In this document: positions 1-8,409 of the stretch, one piece after another
How positions within the stretch are numbered: the first letter of the stretch is position 1
Layout: each line of letters begins with the position of its first letter
Assembly: GCA_910587165.1 (NCBI GenBank)
Contig: CAJUKP010000010.1
Coordinates: 1-64,000, forward strand
Origin: an uncultured Duncaniella sp.
GTDB lineage: Bacteria; Bacteroidota; Bacteroidia; Bacteroidales; Muribaculaceae
Direction: 5' to 3'
DNA: 64,000 bases
Position numbers and translations under genes: made by a program
Notes under the pieces: generated by a model
What the model saw: only the letters and a program-made list of their open reading frames with translations
What the model was told of the DNA's origin: nothing
Databases searched by the model: none

Positions 1-38
1 ACCGGAATCCAATATTCTATCCATTGAACTACGGGAAC
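1..38 (-). tRNA. tRNA-Arg (anticodon CCG), partial
   Basis: This is the 5' half of a tRNA, read on the minus strand. It holds a 7-base acceptor strand (GTTCCCG), a D arm (GTTC/GAAT, one wobble pair) with the usual AATGGATA loop, and an anticodon stem strand TTGGA followed by the 7-base loop TTCCGGT. Loop positions 34-36 are CCG, which reads the arginine codon CGG. The 3' half lies outside the window, so the call rests on the first 38 nt only. Confidence 0.88.
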
Positions 39-55
39 TTTTATTGTAACGGGTG

Positions 56-87
56 CAAAATTAGTCATTTTTTTGTACTTTTGCAAA
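56..87 (-). promoter_or_regulatory. Promoter of tRNA-Arg
   Basis: On the minus strand a TAATTTTG -7 box (56-63) sits 20 bp downstream of TTTG (84-87), matching the Bacteroidota TTTG-N19-21-TAnnTTTG consensus. It lies about 18 bp upstream of the tRNA and its -33 box touches the divergent ung -7 box. Confidence 0.6.
76..83 (+). promoter_or_regulatory. Promoter -7 box of ung
   Basis: TACTTTTG fits TAnnTTTG; no good -33 box is visible at the expected distance. Transcription would begin near position 88-90, which excludes the TTG start at 73 and leaves only a very short leader before the ATGs at 91, 94 and 106. Confidence 0.55.
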
Positions 88-105
88 AATATGATGCCCG
101 ATTTT

Positions 106-768
106 ATGAATGTGAGAATTGAATCTTCGTGGAAAGAGGCTCTTGCCTCGGAATGGGACAGCCCTTATTTCAAGGCGCTGACTGATTTTGTGCGCAGTGA
201 ATATGCCGCAACAGTGGTTTATCCGCCTGCCGGTAAGATATTCGCCGCATTTGATTCCTGCCCCTTTTCCGATGTGAGGGTTGTGATTCTCGGTCAGGAT
301 CCTTATCACGGGGTAGGGCAGGCCAACGGACTTAGTTTCTCGGTCAATCCCGGGATCGAGGTTCCTCGCTCGCTCCAGAACATTTATAAGGAACTTCAGA
401 CCGATCTCGGAATCACACCTCCCGCCTCCGGCGATCTTTCCCGTTGGGCACGTCAGGGTGTGCTTCTTCTGAATGCCACTCTGACTGTCAGGGCCGGTCA
501 GGCCGGTTCACATCAGGGACACGGTTGGGAGGAATTCACTGATGCAGCAATCAGACGTCTGGCCGAGGAACGTGAGGGCCTCGTGTTTATTCTCTGGGGA
601 GCTTATGCCCAGCGCAAGGGGGCTTTCATTAACAGAATGCGCCATTGCGTGATTGAATCTCCGCATCCTTCGCCGCTTAGCGCGGCAAGAGGCTTTTTCG
701 GAAGCCGTCCTTTCTCACGGGCCAATGATTATCTTGTCAGACATGGACAAAAACCTATAGAATGGTAA
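106..768 (+). CDS. ung: Uracil-DNA glycosylase (family 1)
   Basis: This enzyme removes uracil from DNA to start base excision repair. The 220-residue product carries the family 1 water-activating motif GQDPYHG (catalytic Asp65, counting from the chosen start) and the C-terminal uracil-binding loop HPSPLSA, and has the usual length of bacterial UNG. In-frame ATGs exist at 91, 94 and 106. I chose 106 because family members typically begin with an MNV-type N-terminus and because the promoter at 76-83 places the transcript start near 90. The stop codon overlaps the ATG of the next gene (TAATG), so the two are probably co-translated. Identity is very secure; only the exact start is uncertain. Confidence 0.96.
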   Translation: MNVRIESSWKEALASEWDSPYFKALTDFVRSEYAATVVYPPAGKIFAAFDSCPFSDVRVVILGQDPYHGVGQANGLSFSVNPGIEVPRSLQNIYKELQTDLGITPPASGDLSRWARQGVLLLNATLTVRAGQAGSHQGHGWEEFTDAAIRRLAEEREGLVFILWGAYAQRKGAFINRMRHCVIESPHPSPLSAARGFFGSRPFSRANDYLVRHGQKPIEW

Positions 769-1166
769 TGAAATATACAATTGAAGAACGCAAGGAGATT
801 GCAAGATCCCTTCGACGCGAAGGCTACAACTGTGCCCAGTGTGTGGCCATGTCTTTTGATGATGTTCTCTCTTCCGATAAAGTTATTGCCGCTTCACTCG
901 CGGCCCAGGGTTTCGGATCTGGTTACGGTGGCCGCGGCTATGTATGCGGTGCTGTCTCGGGTGCCAATATGGTGCTCGGACTGTTGGGCCCGACACCACG
1001 TCCTGAACTTTACAGGAAAGTCGGCGAACTTATCGACGGATTCTCAGCTCTTGAAGGCGCGGTGAACTGTGCTGATCTCAAGAAGCCGGGACGTAAGCCT
1101 TGCCTTGAGCTTATTACTGATGCCGTGGAGATACTCCATCGCCAGCTTGAGGCCTCCCATGAATAG
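768..1166 (+). CDS. C_GCAxxG_C_C family putative redox protein
   Basis: This small cysteine-rich protein (132 residues) belongs to the C_GCAxxG_C_C family, which is thought to be redox-active but has no settled role. The sequence has an N-terminal helix with NCAQCV, a glycine-rich centre with VCGAVSG matching the signature GCAxxG region, and later cysteines in NCADL and PCLEL. Translation may start at 768, where ATG overlaps the ung stop, or at an ATG at 762 inside ung. It lies between ung and the DUF5103 gene, whose start at 1159 overlaps its end by 8 bp. Family assignment is by motif; function is unknown. Confidence 0.8.
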   Translation: MKYTIEERKEIARSLRREGYNCAQCVAMSFDDVLSSDKVIAASLAAQGFGSGYGGRGYVCGAVSGANMVLGLLGPTPRPELYRKVGELIDGFSALEGAVNCADLKKPGRKPCLELITDAVEILHRQLEASHE

Positions 1167-2421
1167 ATTTATAGCATTTACTCTTTTTATCCTGCTCTCT
1201 TCCGCTGGACAGGTGCAGGCTCAGGAAGATACATCGCAGGGTGTGATAGCTCCCGGATTCCATACACTGCAGGTTGAGCTTGAAGGAGCGCCGATGGCCA
1301 CTCCTATAATTGATCTTCGTAACCCGTCAGAAAGAATTGTCATATCATTTGACGAATTGGCCGACGATCGGAGATATATGAGGTATTCCCTCATACACTG
1401 TGACGCCCTGTGGCAGCCTGAAGGTCTGGTAGACTCGGAATTCCTCGATAGTTTCAACGAGGGAACGGTAGAGACCTATGATTATTCTCAGGCAACCCTG
1501 GTCCATTATGTCCATTATATGATAACCTTGCCGAATGAGCAGGTGCGTATCACACAACCGGGCAACTATCTGGTGAGAGTTTATGATGAGAGTGATCCTG
1601 ACAATACTTTGTTGCAGGCCCGCTTCGGTGTCTCTGACAACACGGCTGTGGTCAAGGCCGGTGTGACCTCTCTTACGGATATTGACACCAATCGGGCTCA
1701 TCAGCAGCTCGGGATAAGGGTAGACACCCGTTATCTTGACCTCGATGATCCGTTCAATGATCTGAAGGTTGTCATAACCCAGAATGGCCGTCCGGATACA
1801 CAGACACTTATTGTCACACCGCAGAGGCTTGGGAGCAATGAGGTGATATATGAACATCTTCGCCCGTTGATATTCAAGGCCGGTAATGAATACAGACGTT
1901 TCGAGACTGTCTCGACCGGCTATCCCGGGATGGGGGTGGAGAGAATTGAGCGCGACGCTCCTGTGTTCAACATGATGCTCTATGCTGACACTCCGAGAGA
2001 TAAGACCGGATATACCTATGACAGCACTCAGTTCGGCCGGTATATGGTGAGGAACTCCGATACCCGTGATTCAGATACCGGAGCCGACTATGTGATGACT
2101 CATTTCACTCTCGACATACCTCCGGTGGAAGGTTATGACATTTTCCTTGACGGTGATTTCACAGACCGGAAGTTCTCACCCACATCGCGGATGGTGTATA
2201 ACGAAGCCTCCGGAGCCTATGAACAGTCCCTTCTGCTCAAGCAGGGATCATACAACTACCAGTATCTGGCCGTCCCGACCGGCAGTATGATAGGAGAGAC
2301 TGCACCCGTGGAGGGAGACAAGTTCCAGACTGTGAATGAATACACCATCCGGGTATATCATCGTCCGAAAGGCTCACGTTTTGATAGGCTCGTGGGTTAT
2401 ACCACCTTGTTGAGCGAGTGA
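1159..2421 (+). CDS. DUF5103 / type IX secretion plug-like protein
   Basis: This 420-residue secreted protein has a cleavable signal peptide (hydrophobic stretch at residues 5-15 ending in VQAQE). The body is rich in beta strands and resembles the DUF5103 family, now often annotated as type IX secretion system plug domain: an early YSLIHCDALWQPE segment is followed by repeated immunoglobulin-like strands. Known plug proteins close the SprA translocon in the outer membrane; I infer a similar envelope role. I took the start at 1159, giving a clean signal peptide, not upstream in-frame codons inside the previous gene. The 3' end overlaps the end of the convergent kinase gene by 25 bp. Confidence 0.82.
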   Translation: MNRFIAFTLFILLSSAGQVQAQEDTSQGVIAPGFHTLQVELEGAPMATPIIDLRNPSERIVISFDELADDRRYMRYSLIHCDALWQPEGLVDSEFLDSFNEGTVETYDYSQATLVHYVHYMITLPNEQVRITQPGNYLVRVYDESDPDNTLLQARFGVSDNTAVVKAGVTSLTDIDTNRAHQQLGIRVDTRYLDLDDPFNDLKVVITQNGRPDTQTLIVTPQRLGSNEVIYEHLRPLIFKAGNEYRRFETVSTGYPGMGVERIERDAPVFNMMLYADTPRDKTGYTYDSTQFGRYMVRNSDTRDSDTGADYVMTHFTLDIPPVEGYDIFLDGDFTDRKFSPTSRMVYNEASGAYEQSLLLKQGSYNYQYLAVPTGSMIGETAPVEGDKFQTVNEYTIRVYHRPKGSRFDRLVGYTTLLSE

Positions 2422-3248
2422 GCGAGTGCAGGAAGCGGGTCCTGGATAATTGGGCCGGCTTCCAACCCTTCAATCTCAAGGGCGTTGGTCAGATAGGCGC
2501 GGAAATGCCATGCTATGGATCCGACGAAGCCTATCGGAAGATCGTTCGCTCTCTCGTATCGCATCACATTGCAGCGGAGAAACCGTCTGAATTCGTCTGT
2601 GACGAATCTGCTCACTTCCGGTGTACGGGATGCTTCTTCGAGTATGAATGGTGCGAATGAGGCCAGGAAAGCTCCGGGGCGCTCTTTTCTGTAGACCTGT
2701 TCGATTATATCGGCGGTTCCGAGATGGTATTTCATGTTGAATCTTTCATACACATCACGGGGAAACTGGCCTTTGAAAAGAAGTCCGATAAACAGCCGGC
2801 CAAGAACCGCACCGCTCCCTTCGTCGCCAAGAATGAAGCCGAGAGGTGACACATTGTCCACAACTTTGTCCCCGTCCCACAGGCATGAGTTGGCTCCGGT
2901 CCCGAGTATGCAGGCTATTCCCTGTCTGTTGCCGAAAAGAGCCCGCGCGGCACAAAGCATATCGCTCTCCACGTTCACTCTGGCGTTGGGAAAGACAGAG
3001 ACAAGCTCCTGCTTCACCCGATGGCATATAGTATGGCCGGCACAACCGGCTCCGTAGTAATCCACATCATTCACCTGAGGTGCGATCGCAGCTATCACGC
3101 CGCTTGCAGACAGCATGGAACTTAAAGTTCCGGCAGGAGCGCTTGCGGCGTTATGGCCGTGAGGCAGACGGTGGAACTCCGGTTCCCCTCCTTCTGTCAT
3201 TACGGCAAAAGCCGTGCAAGTGCTCCCGCTGTCGAATATAAGTCTCAT
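2397..3248 (-). CDS. BadF/BadG-type amino-sugar kinase (GlcNAc/MurNAc kinase-like)
   Basis: This 283-residue cytoplasmic kinase has the ASKHA fold. It shows the N-terminal phosphate loop DSGST (6-10), an ESDMLCAARAL segment with the presumed catalytic base Asp96, the second phosphate loop LGTGANS (115-121) and the adenosine motif GDEGSGA. Relatives phosphorylate GlcNAc or MurNAc (NAGK, MurK). It is the last gene of the seven-gene operon and overlaps the NamZ-like gene by 4 bp. With an exo-muramidase and a permease upstream, MurNAc is the most likely substrate: NamZ would release it, the permease or a partner import it, and this kinase trap it as the 6-phosphate. MurNAc versus GlcNAc cannot be decided from motifs. 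Confidence 0.85.
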   Translation of the reverse strand: MRLIFDSGSTCTAFAVMTEGGEPEFHRLPHGHNAASAPAGTLSSMLSASGVIAAIAPQVNDVDYYGAGCAGHTICHRVKQELVSVFPNARVNVESDMLCAARALFGNRQGIACILGTGANSCLWDGDKVVDNVSPLGFILGDEGSGAVLGRLFIGLLFKGQFPRDVYERFNMKYHLGTADIIEQVYRKERPGAFLASFAPFILEEASRTPEVSRFVTDEFRRFLRCNVMRYERANDLPIGFVGSIAWHFRAYLTNALEIEGLEAGPIIQDPLPALAHSLNKVV

Positions 3249-4546
3249 TGATACAGATAATATGGGATTGTCTCGTTTTGGAAAAGTTTTGCTCCTTCAG
3301 TCCAGAAGTCAATCATGTCAGACACCTTGTAGGCTTTTGAGAAAAGCTCGCGTGGCTTCGCTGATCCGCAAACCATGTCAAACATTTTCAGTCTCTGTGG
3401 GGTAGCCGAAGCAAATGCCTTGTGGGAAGGATACATTGCGGCGAGCTCCTGCATGATGTAGAACTGAATGAGAGTTAGTGGTGCTTTGGCCGGGTCTGTC
3501 ACATATATCTGGACCCCGCCGATGTTTGTACCGCTGAATTTACCGAAGTAAGGTTTGAAATGCAAAGGCCTGAACTCGACTCCGGGAATATCAAGGGCAG
3601 AAAGACGTGTGCTGAGAGCCTGGGCATCAATCCATGGCGCTCCTGTGAGACCGAACGGAATAGTGTAGCCCACTCCGATTGACACATAGTCGAGTTCACC
3701 CATTATTCCGGTGGCAGGGTAGAGAAAGGCTGTTGAAGGATAAGGAATCTGAGGGGAGGGGAGCACCCACGGCATTCCGGTATCGGCAAATGTCATTGAC
3801 CGGTGCCATCCTTTCATTTTGATCACACTCAGCTTGCTGTCCGGGCTTCCGGCCAACCCCTGGTTATGGAGCCATGAGGCAAGTTCGCCGGGTGTGAGAC
3901 CATATATGTATGGGATAGGGAATTGACCTACGAATGACTCCCGGCCTTTTTCAAGCACATTTCCTTCGACCTTATAGCCGCCAAGTGGGTTCGGACGGTC
4001 AAGAACCATGAATTCCTTACCGCACTCCGAAGCGGCTTTCATGGCCAGCCCCATGGTGGATATGAAAGTGTAGCTGCGGCAGCCTATATCCTGGATGTCA
4101 TAAACGAGCACATCAATATCCTTCAGCATATCGGGACTTGGCTTGCGTGTCTTTCCGTGGAGCGAATACACAGGTACACCTGTTGCGGGATCCACGGAAT
4201 TGCTCACGGTCTCCCCGGCCACATGGTCGCCTCTCACTCCATGTTCGGGAGCGAAGAGTGCGACGAGCTTCACTTCCGGAGCTTTGGCGAGGATGTCGAT
4301 GGTCGGCACCATGGAATTGTCTATGCCTGTGGGATTGGTGATAAGTCCAACCCGCTTCCCTTTGAGTTCGGCGAAACCATTGTCGCGGAGCACATCGATG
4401 CCGGGCTTCACGATAGCATCGGCGGTATGTGTCTCGGGTCCGGGTTTCTCGGGAGTATCTGATATGGCATCGGTTGTGGCTGTGCCTCCACTGCAGGCAC
4501 TCGTGACAAGTAGTGTCAGCGAGATCAGTAAGTCGGTCATTTTCAT
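3245..4546 (-). CDS. NamZ-type exo-beta-N-acetylmuramidase (DUF1343), lipoprotein
   Basis: This 433-residue protein belongs to the DUF1343 family. Its characterised members (NamZ) cleave non-reducing terminal MurNAc from peptidoglycan chains or MurNAc-GlcNAc. The N-terminus is a lipoprotein signal with lipobox VTSAC (Cys18) followed by a Ser/Thr/Pro-rich linker, so the enzyme is anchored in the envelope facing periplasm or surface. Conserved family blocks are present: VGLITNPTGI, LFAPEHGVRG (Glu101 fits the proposed catalytic acid), VYDIQDIGCR and DRPNPLGG. It starts 6 bp after the hydrolase gene and overlaps the kinase gene by 4 bp. The neighbours support MurNAc salvage. Confidence 0.9.
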   Translation of the reverse strand: MKMTDLLISLTLLVTSACSGGTATTDAISDTPEKPGPETHTADAIVKPGIDVLRDNGFAELKGKRVGLITNPTGIDNSMVPTIDILAKAPEVKLVALFAPEHGVRGDHVAGETVSNSVDPATGVPVYSLHGKTRKPSPDMLKDIDVLVYDIQDIGCRSYTFISTMGLAMKAASECGKEFMVLDRPNPLGGYKVEGNVLEKGRESFVGQFPIPYIYGLTPGELASWLHNQGLAGSPDSKLSVIKMKGWHRSMTFADTGMPWVLPSPQIPYPSTAFLYPATGIMGELDYVSIGVGYTIPFGLTGAPWIDAQALSTRLSALDIPGVEFRPLHFKPYFGKFSGTNIGGVQIYVTDPAKAPLTLIQFYIMQELAAMYPSHKAFASATPQRLKMFDMVCGSAKPRELFSKAYKVSDMIDFWTEGAKLFQNETIPYYLYQ

Positions 4547-4552
4547 TTTTGA

Positions 4553-7123
4553 TTAGTATTCGTAATAGATGGGAAAGAGTTTTACTGTTGAGTTGAGTCC
4601 CGCCGGTATTGTCGGGCAATCGGCGAAGGAGAATTTCTTTGCCCCGGTCACACTTGCGATATTGGCATCTTTGAATATTCTCCATTCCACTCCACGACGT
4701 TCATAGTCGGCTATGCGGTTGGCATCGAGATTGGTCACGTCTATTCTCAGGTGGTTTTCTCCCTTCTTGAGAAAACGGCCGATTTTTATGCGGCCGGGAA
4801 CTGACCATACATGGCCGGCTTCGATGCCATTCACTTCCACCCGCGCACTCTCGCGCAGATCACCGAGATCGAGCATCCAGTCGTCAGCCCTTGTCGGATC
4901 GTCGATATTCAGCTTTACTTGATAACGCCCTGTCGCACGATTGGTTCGTGCTCTCGGATCGTGAAGACAGGTCCATGCCGTAAGAGTGTCGGTATGGAAA
5001 ACTCCGTCGATTGGCGGGTCGCTTATGGGAAAATCAATACTCCATCCTCTCTCGATCGCAATTGGGGCTGATGTATGCGATATGTACTTCCATGGGTGAC
5101 CGTCACGTTTATCGGGATAAGTCTTCATAAGAAGTGATTCACCCGGATCGAGTTGCAATCTCACTTCAGTCATCCCGTTGGAGCCGGTGCGTGTACCGGC
5201 GAAACCTGACTCTCCTGTCAGCGGATTGGTGAGCATGATGCTTCCGGCCTTGACCGCCAGTTCATACCATCCGTCTATGGGCGTGTCTCCCGGGATTGTC
5301 ATGAAATAATTATGACCCCCATCGTCATTGACACGCCTTATCATCGACACACCTTTGCGGCGAAGCGGCTCCCCGCCTTCAGGCATAGTGTTGACCACTC
5401 TGGCTCCATCTTCCGACAGCCGGGAGAGTTTGACGAGAGTTGTCTCGGGTATAAATACTCCATCGGGAACTACAAGTGCCCGGTAACGGTTTCCGCCACG
5501 GGAAACAATACAACCGTCAGACCGGTCAACGGTCAGGGAGTCCAGAAGCCGGTCCGACACATAATCGACATCATATCCGGCAGCCATCAGGGTCTCCATC
5601 CAGTGTCTCACATCCGGCATCAGACGATCCATCTTGTGAATGTCGAACATAAGATAAGGTTTTCCTCCGGTGCGGGTAATAATATCCTCGTATGGGAAAT
5701 AGAGCAGCAGATCGTTGTCAGGCCAACCTTCTGACAGAAACTCCTGAATCCGCGCGATATATCTGAACAGTTGCGGAGCACCTGCCCATAGCGAAGATGT
5801 CGGTGACATATTTATGGCTGCATAGAAAAGTCTTCCGGGCCATGGGGTATCTTCAGGTGAGTAAGCGGCCCCATGTATCACCACATGGTTCACTCCCGAG
5901 CAGAACAGTTGGTCAAGCTCGGGTTTGCATTGTCTCAGCGATGTGTGGAAATGTTCAGTCAACCATGTCAGAGCCTCGGCTGAGGTGAATTTCTTCCCTG
6001 CGACATGGGCTGCTGATGAGGCGAATTTCAGCACTGCCGGAGATGAATCGCTCGGTCTTGACGGTCCTTCGGGATGAAGTCCGGGGATGTCGAAATCGGT
6101 TCTGCCGAAAGATTCGCATTCAGGGATGTCGACATCCGCATAGAGGTCAAGTATGTTGGCCGGAGACCCGTGACTCTGGTTTCTTACGAGGGCACCGTGC
6201 GAGTGGGCCCATCCGGTCCATATCCGGGTGAAGTTCTCTTCCAGGAGTCTGGCGAGTGTGAGGCGGTAGTCATGCAGCAGTTTCCGGCGTGAGGAGGTCT
6301 CTCCTTTGTCACCTATGAAATCCGCTATCCGGGAGGCAAGGTCATAGCCATGTTCACGTATGAACTCATCGAGCAGTGTATCGCTCCAGTCTGACCCATA
6401 CACTTCGTATGAGTCATTGAACAGTGTGGATGGGAAATACTCCTCCTTCCCTGCAAATGCTTCGTCAAACCGCTGGAGATAGTGTTTGACAGCAATTGAA
6501 TCATAGTGGTTCACCACGAGTCCTTCGCCGCCGGGAGCGGCGCGTTTTACCTTCTGGTATGTGCGCCCCGAATATATGGCATATATCCTGCAATCTTCAT
6601 CGTCGGGTGCTGTGTAGTAGATGGAGTCTGCTTTCACAAGGCCGGTGATGTCGTCAGTATGTGAGGCGGTGACTGCCATGACCCGCTGCAGAGTAGCATC
6701 AGGTTGCTTTTCCACAGGAAATAGATTTACCGCAAGTCTTTCACCGGCTTGAAGAGTCCATGAACGTGTGACAAGCTTGCGGGCACTTTCTTGTGGAGTT
6801 ATGTGCGGGCCACCGAAAGGCCATCCGGTGCCGTTGTTCATATCTATCCTCACCCCGAGTCTGTGCCCCTCGCTGACGGTATGTCCGAGCATATCCATCC
6901 ATCTATCGGAAAGATAAGGGATGTCATTAGCATCGTTTCCCTTTACTCCATAGATCGGTGTGATCTCCACCCCTTTTATGCCGGCTTTGGCAAACTGCTC
7001 GAGATTATATGTGATTCCTGCCGAATCGACCGCGCTGCCGTGCCACCACCATCTCACTGCAGGCGAGGTTGCACCTGCGGTGAGACAGAAGAATATTACC
7101 GGTATGGATAGTACGGATCTCAT
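4553..7123 (-). CDS. GH106-like glycoside hydrolase, secreted
   Basis: This 856-residue protein begins with a signal peptide (to about residue 19) and then VRWWWHGSAVD, the hallmark N-terminus of the GH106 (alpha-L-rhamnosidase) family. A TIM-barrel-like core follows (GVEITPIYGVKG, VRIDMNNGTGWPFGG). Glutamates in FNDSYE (Glu240), IPECESF and SAEALTW (Glu383) are possible active-site residues. The C-terminus is a GH2-type jelly-roll sugar-binding domain (DWMLDLGDL, NGIEAGHVWS). It is shorter than many GH106 enzymes, which exceed 1000 residues. It overlaps the permease gene by 4 bp and sits inside the peptidoglycan salvage operon, where a rhamnosidase is unexpected. Its real substrate may be a sugar attached to peptidoglycan or another wall glycan; that is inference. 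Confidence 0.78.
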   Translation of the reverse strand: MRSVLSIPVIFFCLTAGATSPAVRWWWHGSAVDSAGITYNLEQFAKAGIKGVEITPIYGVKGNDANDIPYLSDRWMDMLGHTVSEGHRLGVRIDMNNGTGWPFGGPHITPQESARKLVTRSWTLQAGERLAVNLFPVEKQPDATLQRVMAVTASHTDDITGLVKADSIYYTAPDDEDCRIYAIYSGRTYQKVKRAAPGGEGLVVNHYDSIAVKHYLQRFDEAFAGKEEYFPSTLFNDSYEVYGSDWSDTLLDEFIREHGYDLASRIADFIGDKGETSSRRKLLHDYRLTLARLLEENFTRIWTGWAHSHGALVRNQSHGSPANILDLYADVDIPECESFGRTDFDIPGLHPEGPSRPSDSSPAVLKFASSAAHVAGKKFTSAEALTWLTEHFHTSLRQCKPELDQLFCSGVNHVVIHGAAYSPEDTPWPGRLFYAAINMSPTSSLWAGAPQLFRYIARIQEFLSEGWPDNDLLLYFPYEDIITRTGGKPYLMFDIHKMDRLMPDVRHWMETLMAAGYDVDYVSDRLLDSLTVDRSDGCIVSRGGNRYRALVVPDGVFIPETTLVKLSRLSEDGARVVNTMPEGGEPLRRKGVSMIRRVNDDGGHNYFMTIPGDTPIDGWYELAVKAGSIMLTNPLTGESGFAGTRTGSNGMTEVRLQLDPGESLLMKTYPDKRDGHPWKYISHTSAPIAIERGWSIDFPISDPPIDGVFHTDTLTAWTCLHDPRARTNRATGRYQVKLNIDDPTRADDWMLDLGDLRESARVEVNGIEAGHVWSVPGRIKIGRFLKKGENHLRIDVTNLDANRIADYERRGVEWRIFKDANIASVTGAKKFSFADCPTIPAGLNSTVKLFPIYYEY

Positions 7124-8409
7124 TTTCGTTTTATGCCAAACGAGGGATTGACATCAAGGAGATATGTGACACCTATTGTGGCTATGCAGCACACCATGGT
7201 CCAGATGAAAAAGCATCGGTAGCCGATCATTTCCTCGATCCAGCCTGCCGCCATACCGGGGAGCATCATTCCCAGAGCCATGAAACCGGTACAGATGCTG
7301 TAGTGTGCGGTTGAGAATTCTCCCTCTGAGAAATAGATGAGATAGAGCATATAGGCGGTGAATCCGAAGCCGTAACCGAACTGTTCGATGAACACACAGA
7401 TGTTTATGGTGAGTAGCGATGGGGCTTCGGCATAGCTCAGATATACAAATGTCAGACAGGTGAGCGACATACTCCACGCCATGGGCTTTAGCCAGAACCG
7501 CAGGCCCCGGGCCGCCGCGGCGATACCCCCGATTATACCTCCGAGCGTGAGACCTATGATCCCGACAGTGCCATATACAATGCCGACATCTGCTGTTGAC
7601 AGGCCAAGACCGCCAGCCTCTTCCGGATCAAGCAGAAATGGATTGATCAGTTTTACAAGCTGGGCTTCCGGCAGACGGTAGAGCAGCATGAAGAGAAGAG
7701 CGGGAATGATATTGTGTTTTCTGAAAAATGAGGCGAATACCTTGCCGAACTCTTGGCCTATATTTTTCACCGAACCATTTTTCCCCCTGTCGGACGGGTG
7801 CTCTGTGTGAGGCAGAATCAGTGAATGATATATGGAGAAACCTATGAAAAGAACCGACAGGATTCCGAACACCACACTCCACGCGAGGGGGATATCGCCT
7901 GTCGAGGTCTCGAGACACCCGGCCACGATCACAAGCAATCCCTGCCCGGCCACTGAAGCTATGCGATAGAATGTGGATCGTATGCCCACATAAAACGATT
8001 GCTCATGTTCCGTGAGTGCGAGCATATAGTAACCGTCGGCAGCTATATCGTGGGTAGCGGATGCGAAAGCCACGATCCAGAACACTGCAAGTGACAGGCG
8101 GAAAAACAATGACCCCGGCAGAGTGAATGCTATGAGTGCGAAGGCTATTCCGATGATGAGCTGCATCACAAGTATCCACCTGCGCTTGGTGGATATGATG
8201 TCGACAAACGGGCTCCACAGAGGTTTGATCACCCATGGGAGATATAGCCATCCGGTGTAGAGCGCTATGTCAGTGTTGGAAATACCGAGCCTTTTATACA
8301 TGATGACCGAAATGGTCATCACAGCGACGTAGGGAATTCCCTCGGCGAAATATAGTGTGGGGATCCATGCCCACGGGGATTTTCTTTTTTTTATTGCGGA
8401 TGTCTCCAT
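7120..8409 (-). CDS. AmpG-like MFS permease (muropeptide/MurNAc-sugar importer)
   Basis: This 429-residue inner-membrane transporter has about 12 hydrophobic segments and the AmpG/acetyl-CoA transporter-type start of the major facilitator superfamily (WIPTLYFAEGIPYV, WLYLPWVIKPLWSP, DIAADGYY). AmpG proteins import GlcNAc-anhydroMurNAc peptides; the Tannerella AmpG homologue has been reported to import MurNAc-containing disaccharides. The start codon overlaps the stop of the SpoIID-domain gene by one base, and the 3' end overlaps the hydrolase gene by 4 bp. Genes for the breakdown of peptidoglycan on both sides make import of wall sugars the obvious role. The substrate form (disaccharide, anhydro or peptide-bearing) is not visible. 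Confidence 0.87.
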   Translation of the reverse strand: METSAIKKRKSPWAWIPTLYFAEGIPYVAVMTISVIMYKRLGISNTDIALYTGWLYLPWVIKPLWSPFVDIISTKRRWILVMQLIIGIAFALIAFTLPGSLFFRLSLAVFWIVAFASATHDIAADGYYMLALTEHEQSFYVGIRSTFYRIASVAGQGLLVIVAGCLETSTGDIPLAWSVVFGILSVLFIGFSIYHSLILPHTEHPSDRGKNGSVKNIGQEFGKVFASFFRKHNIIPALLFMLLYRLPEAQLVKLINPFLLDPEEAGGLGLSTADVGIVYGTVGIIGLTLGGIIGGIAAAARGLRFWLKPMAWSMSLTCLTFVYLSYAEAPSLLTINICVFIEQFGYGFGFTAYMLYLIYFSEGEFSTAHYSICTGFMALGMMLPGMAAGWIEEMIGYRCFFIWTMVCCIATIGVTYLLDVNPSFGIKRK

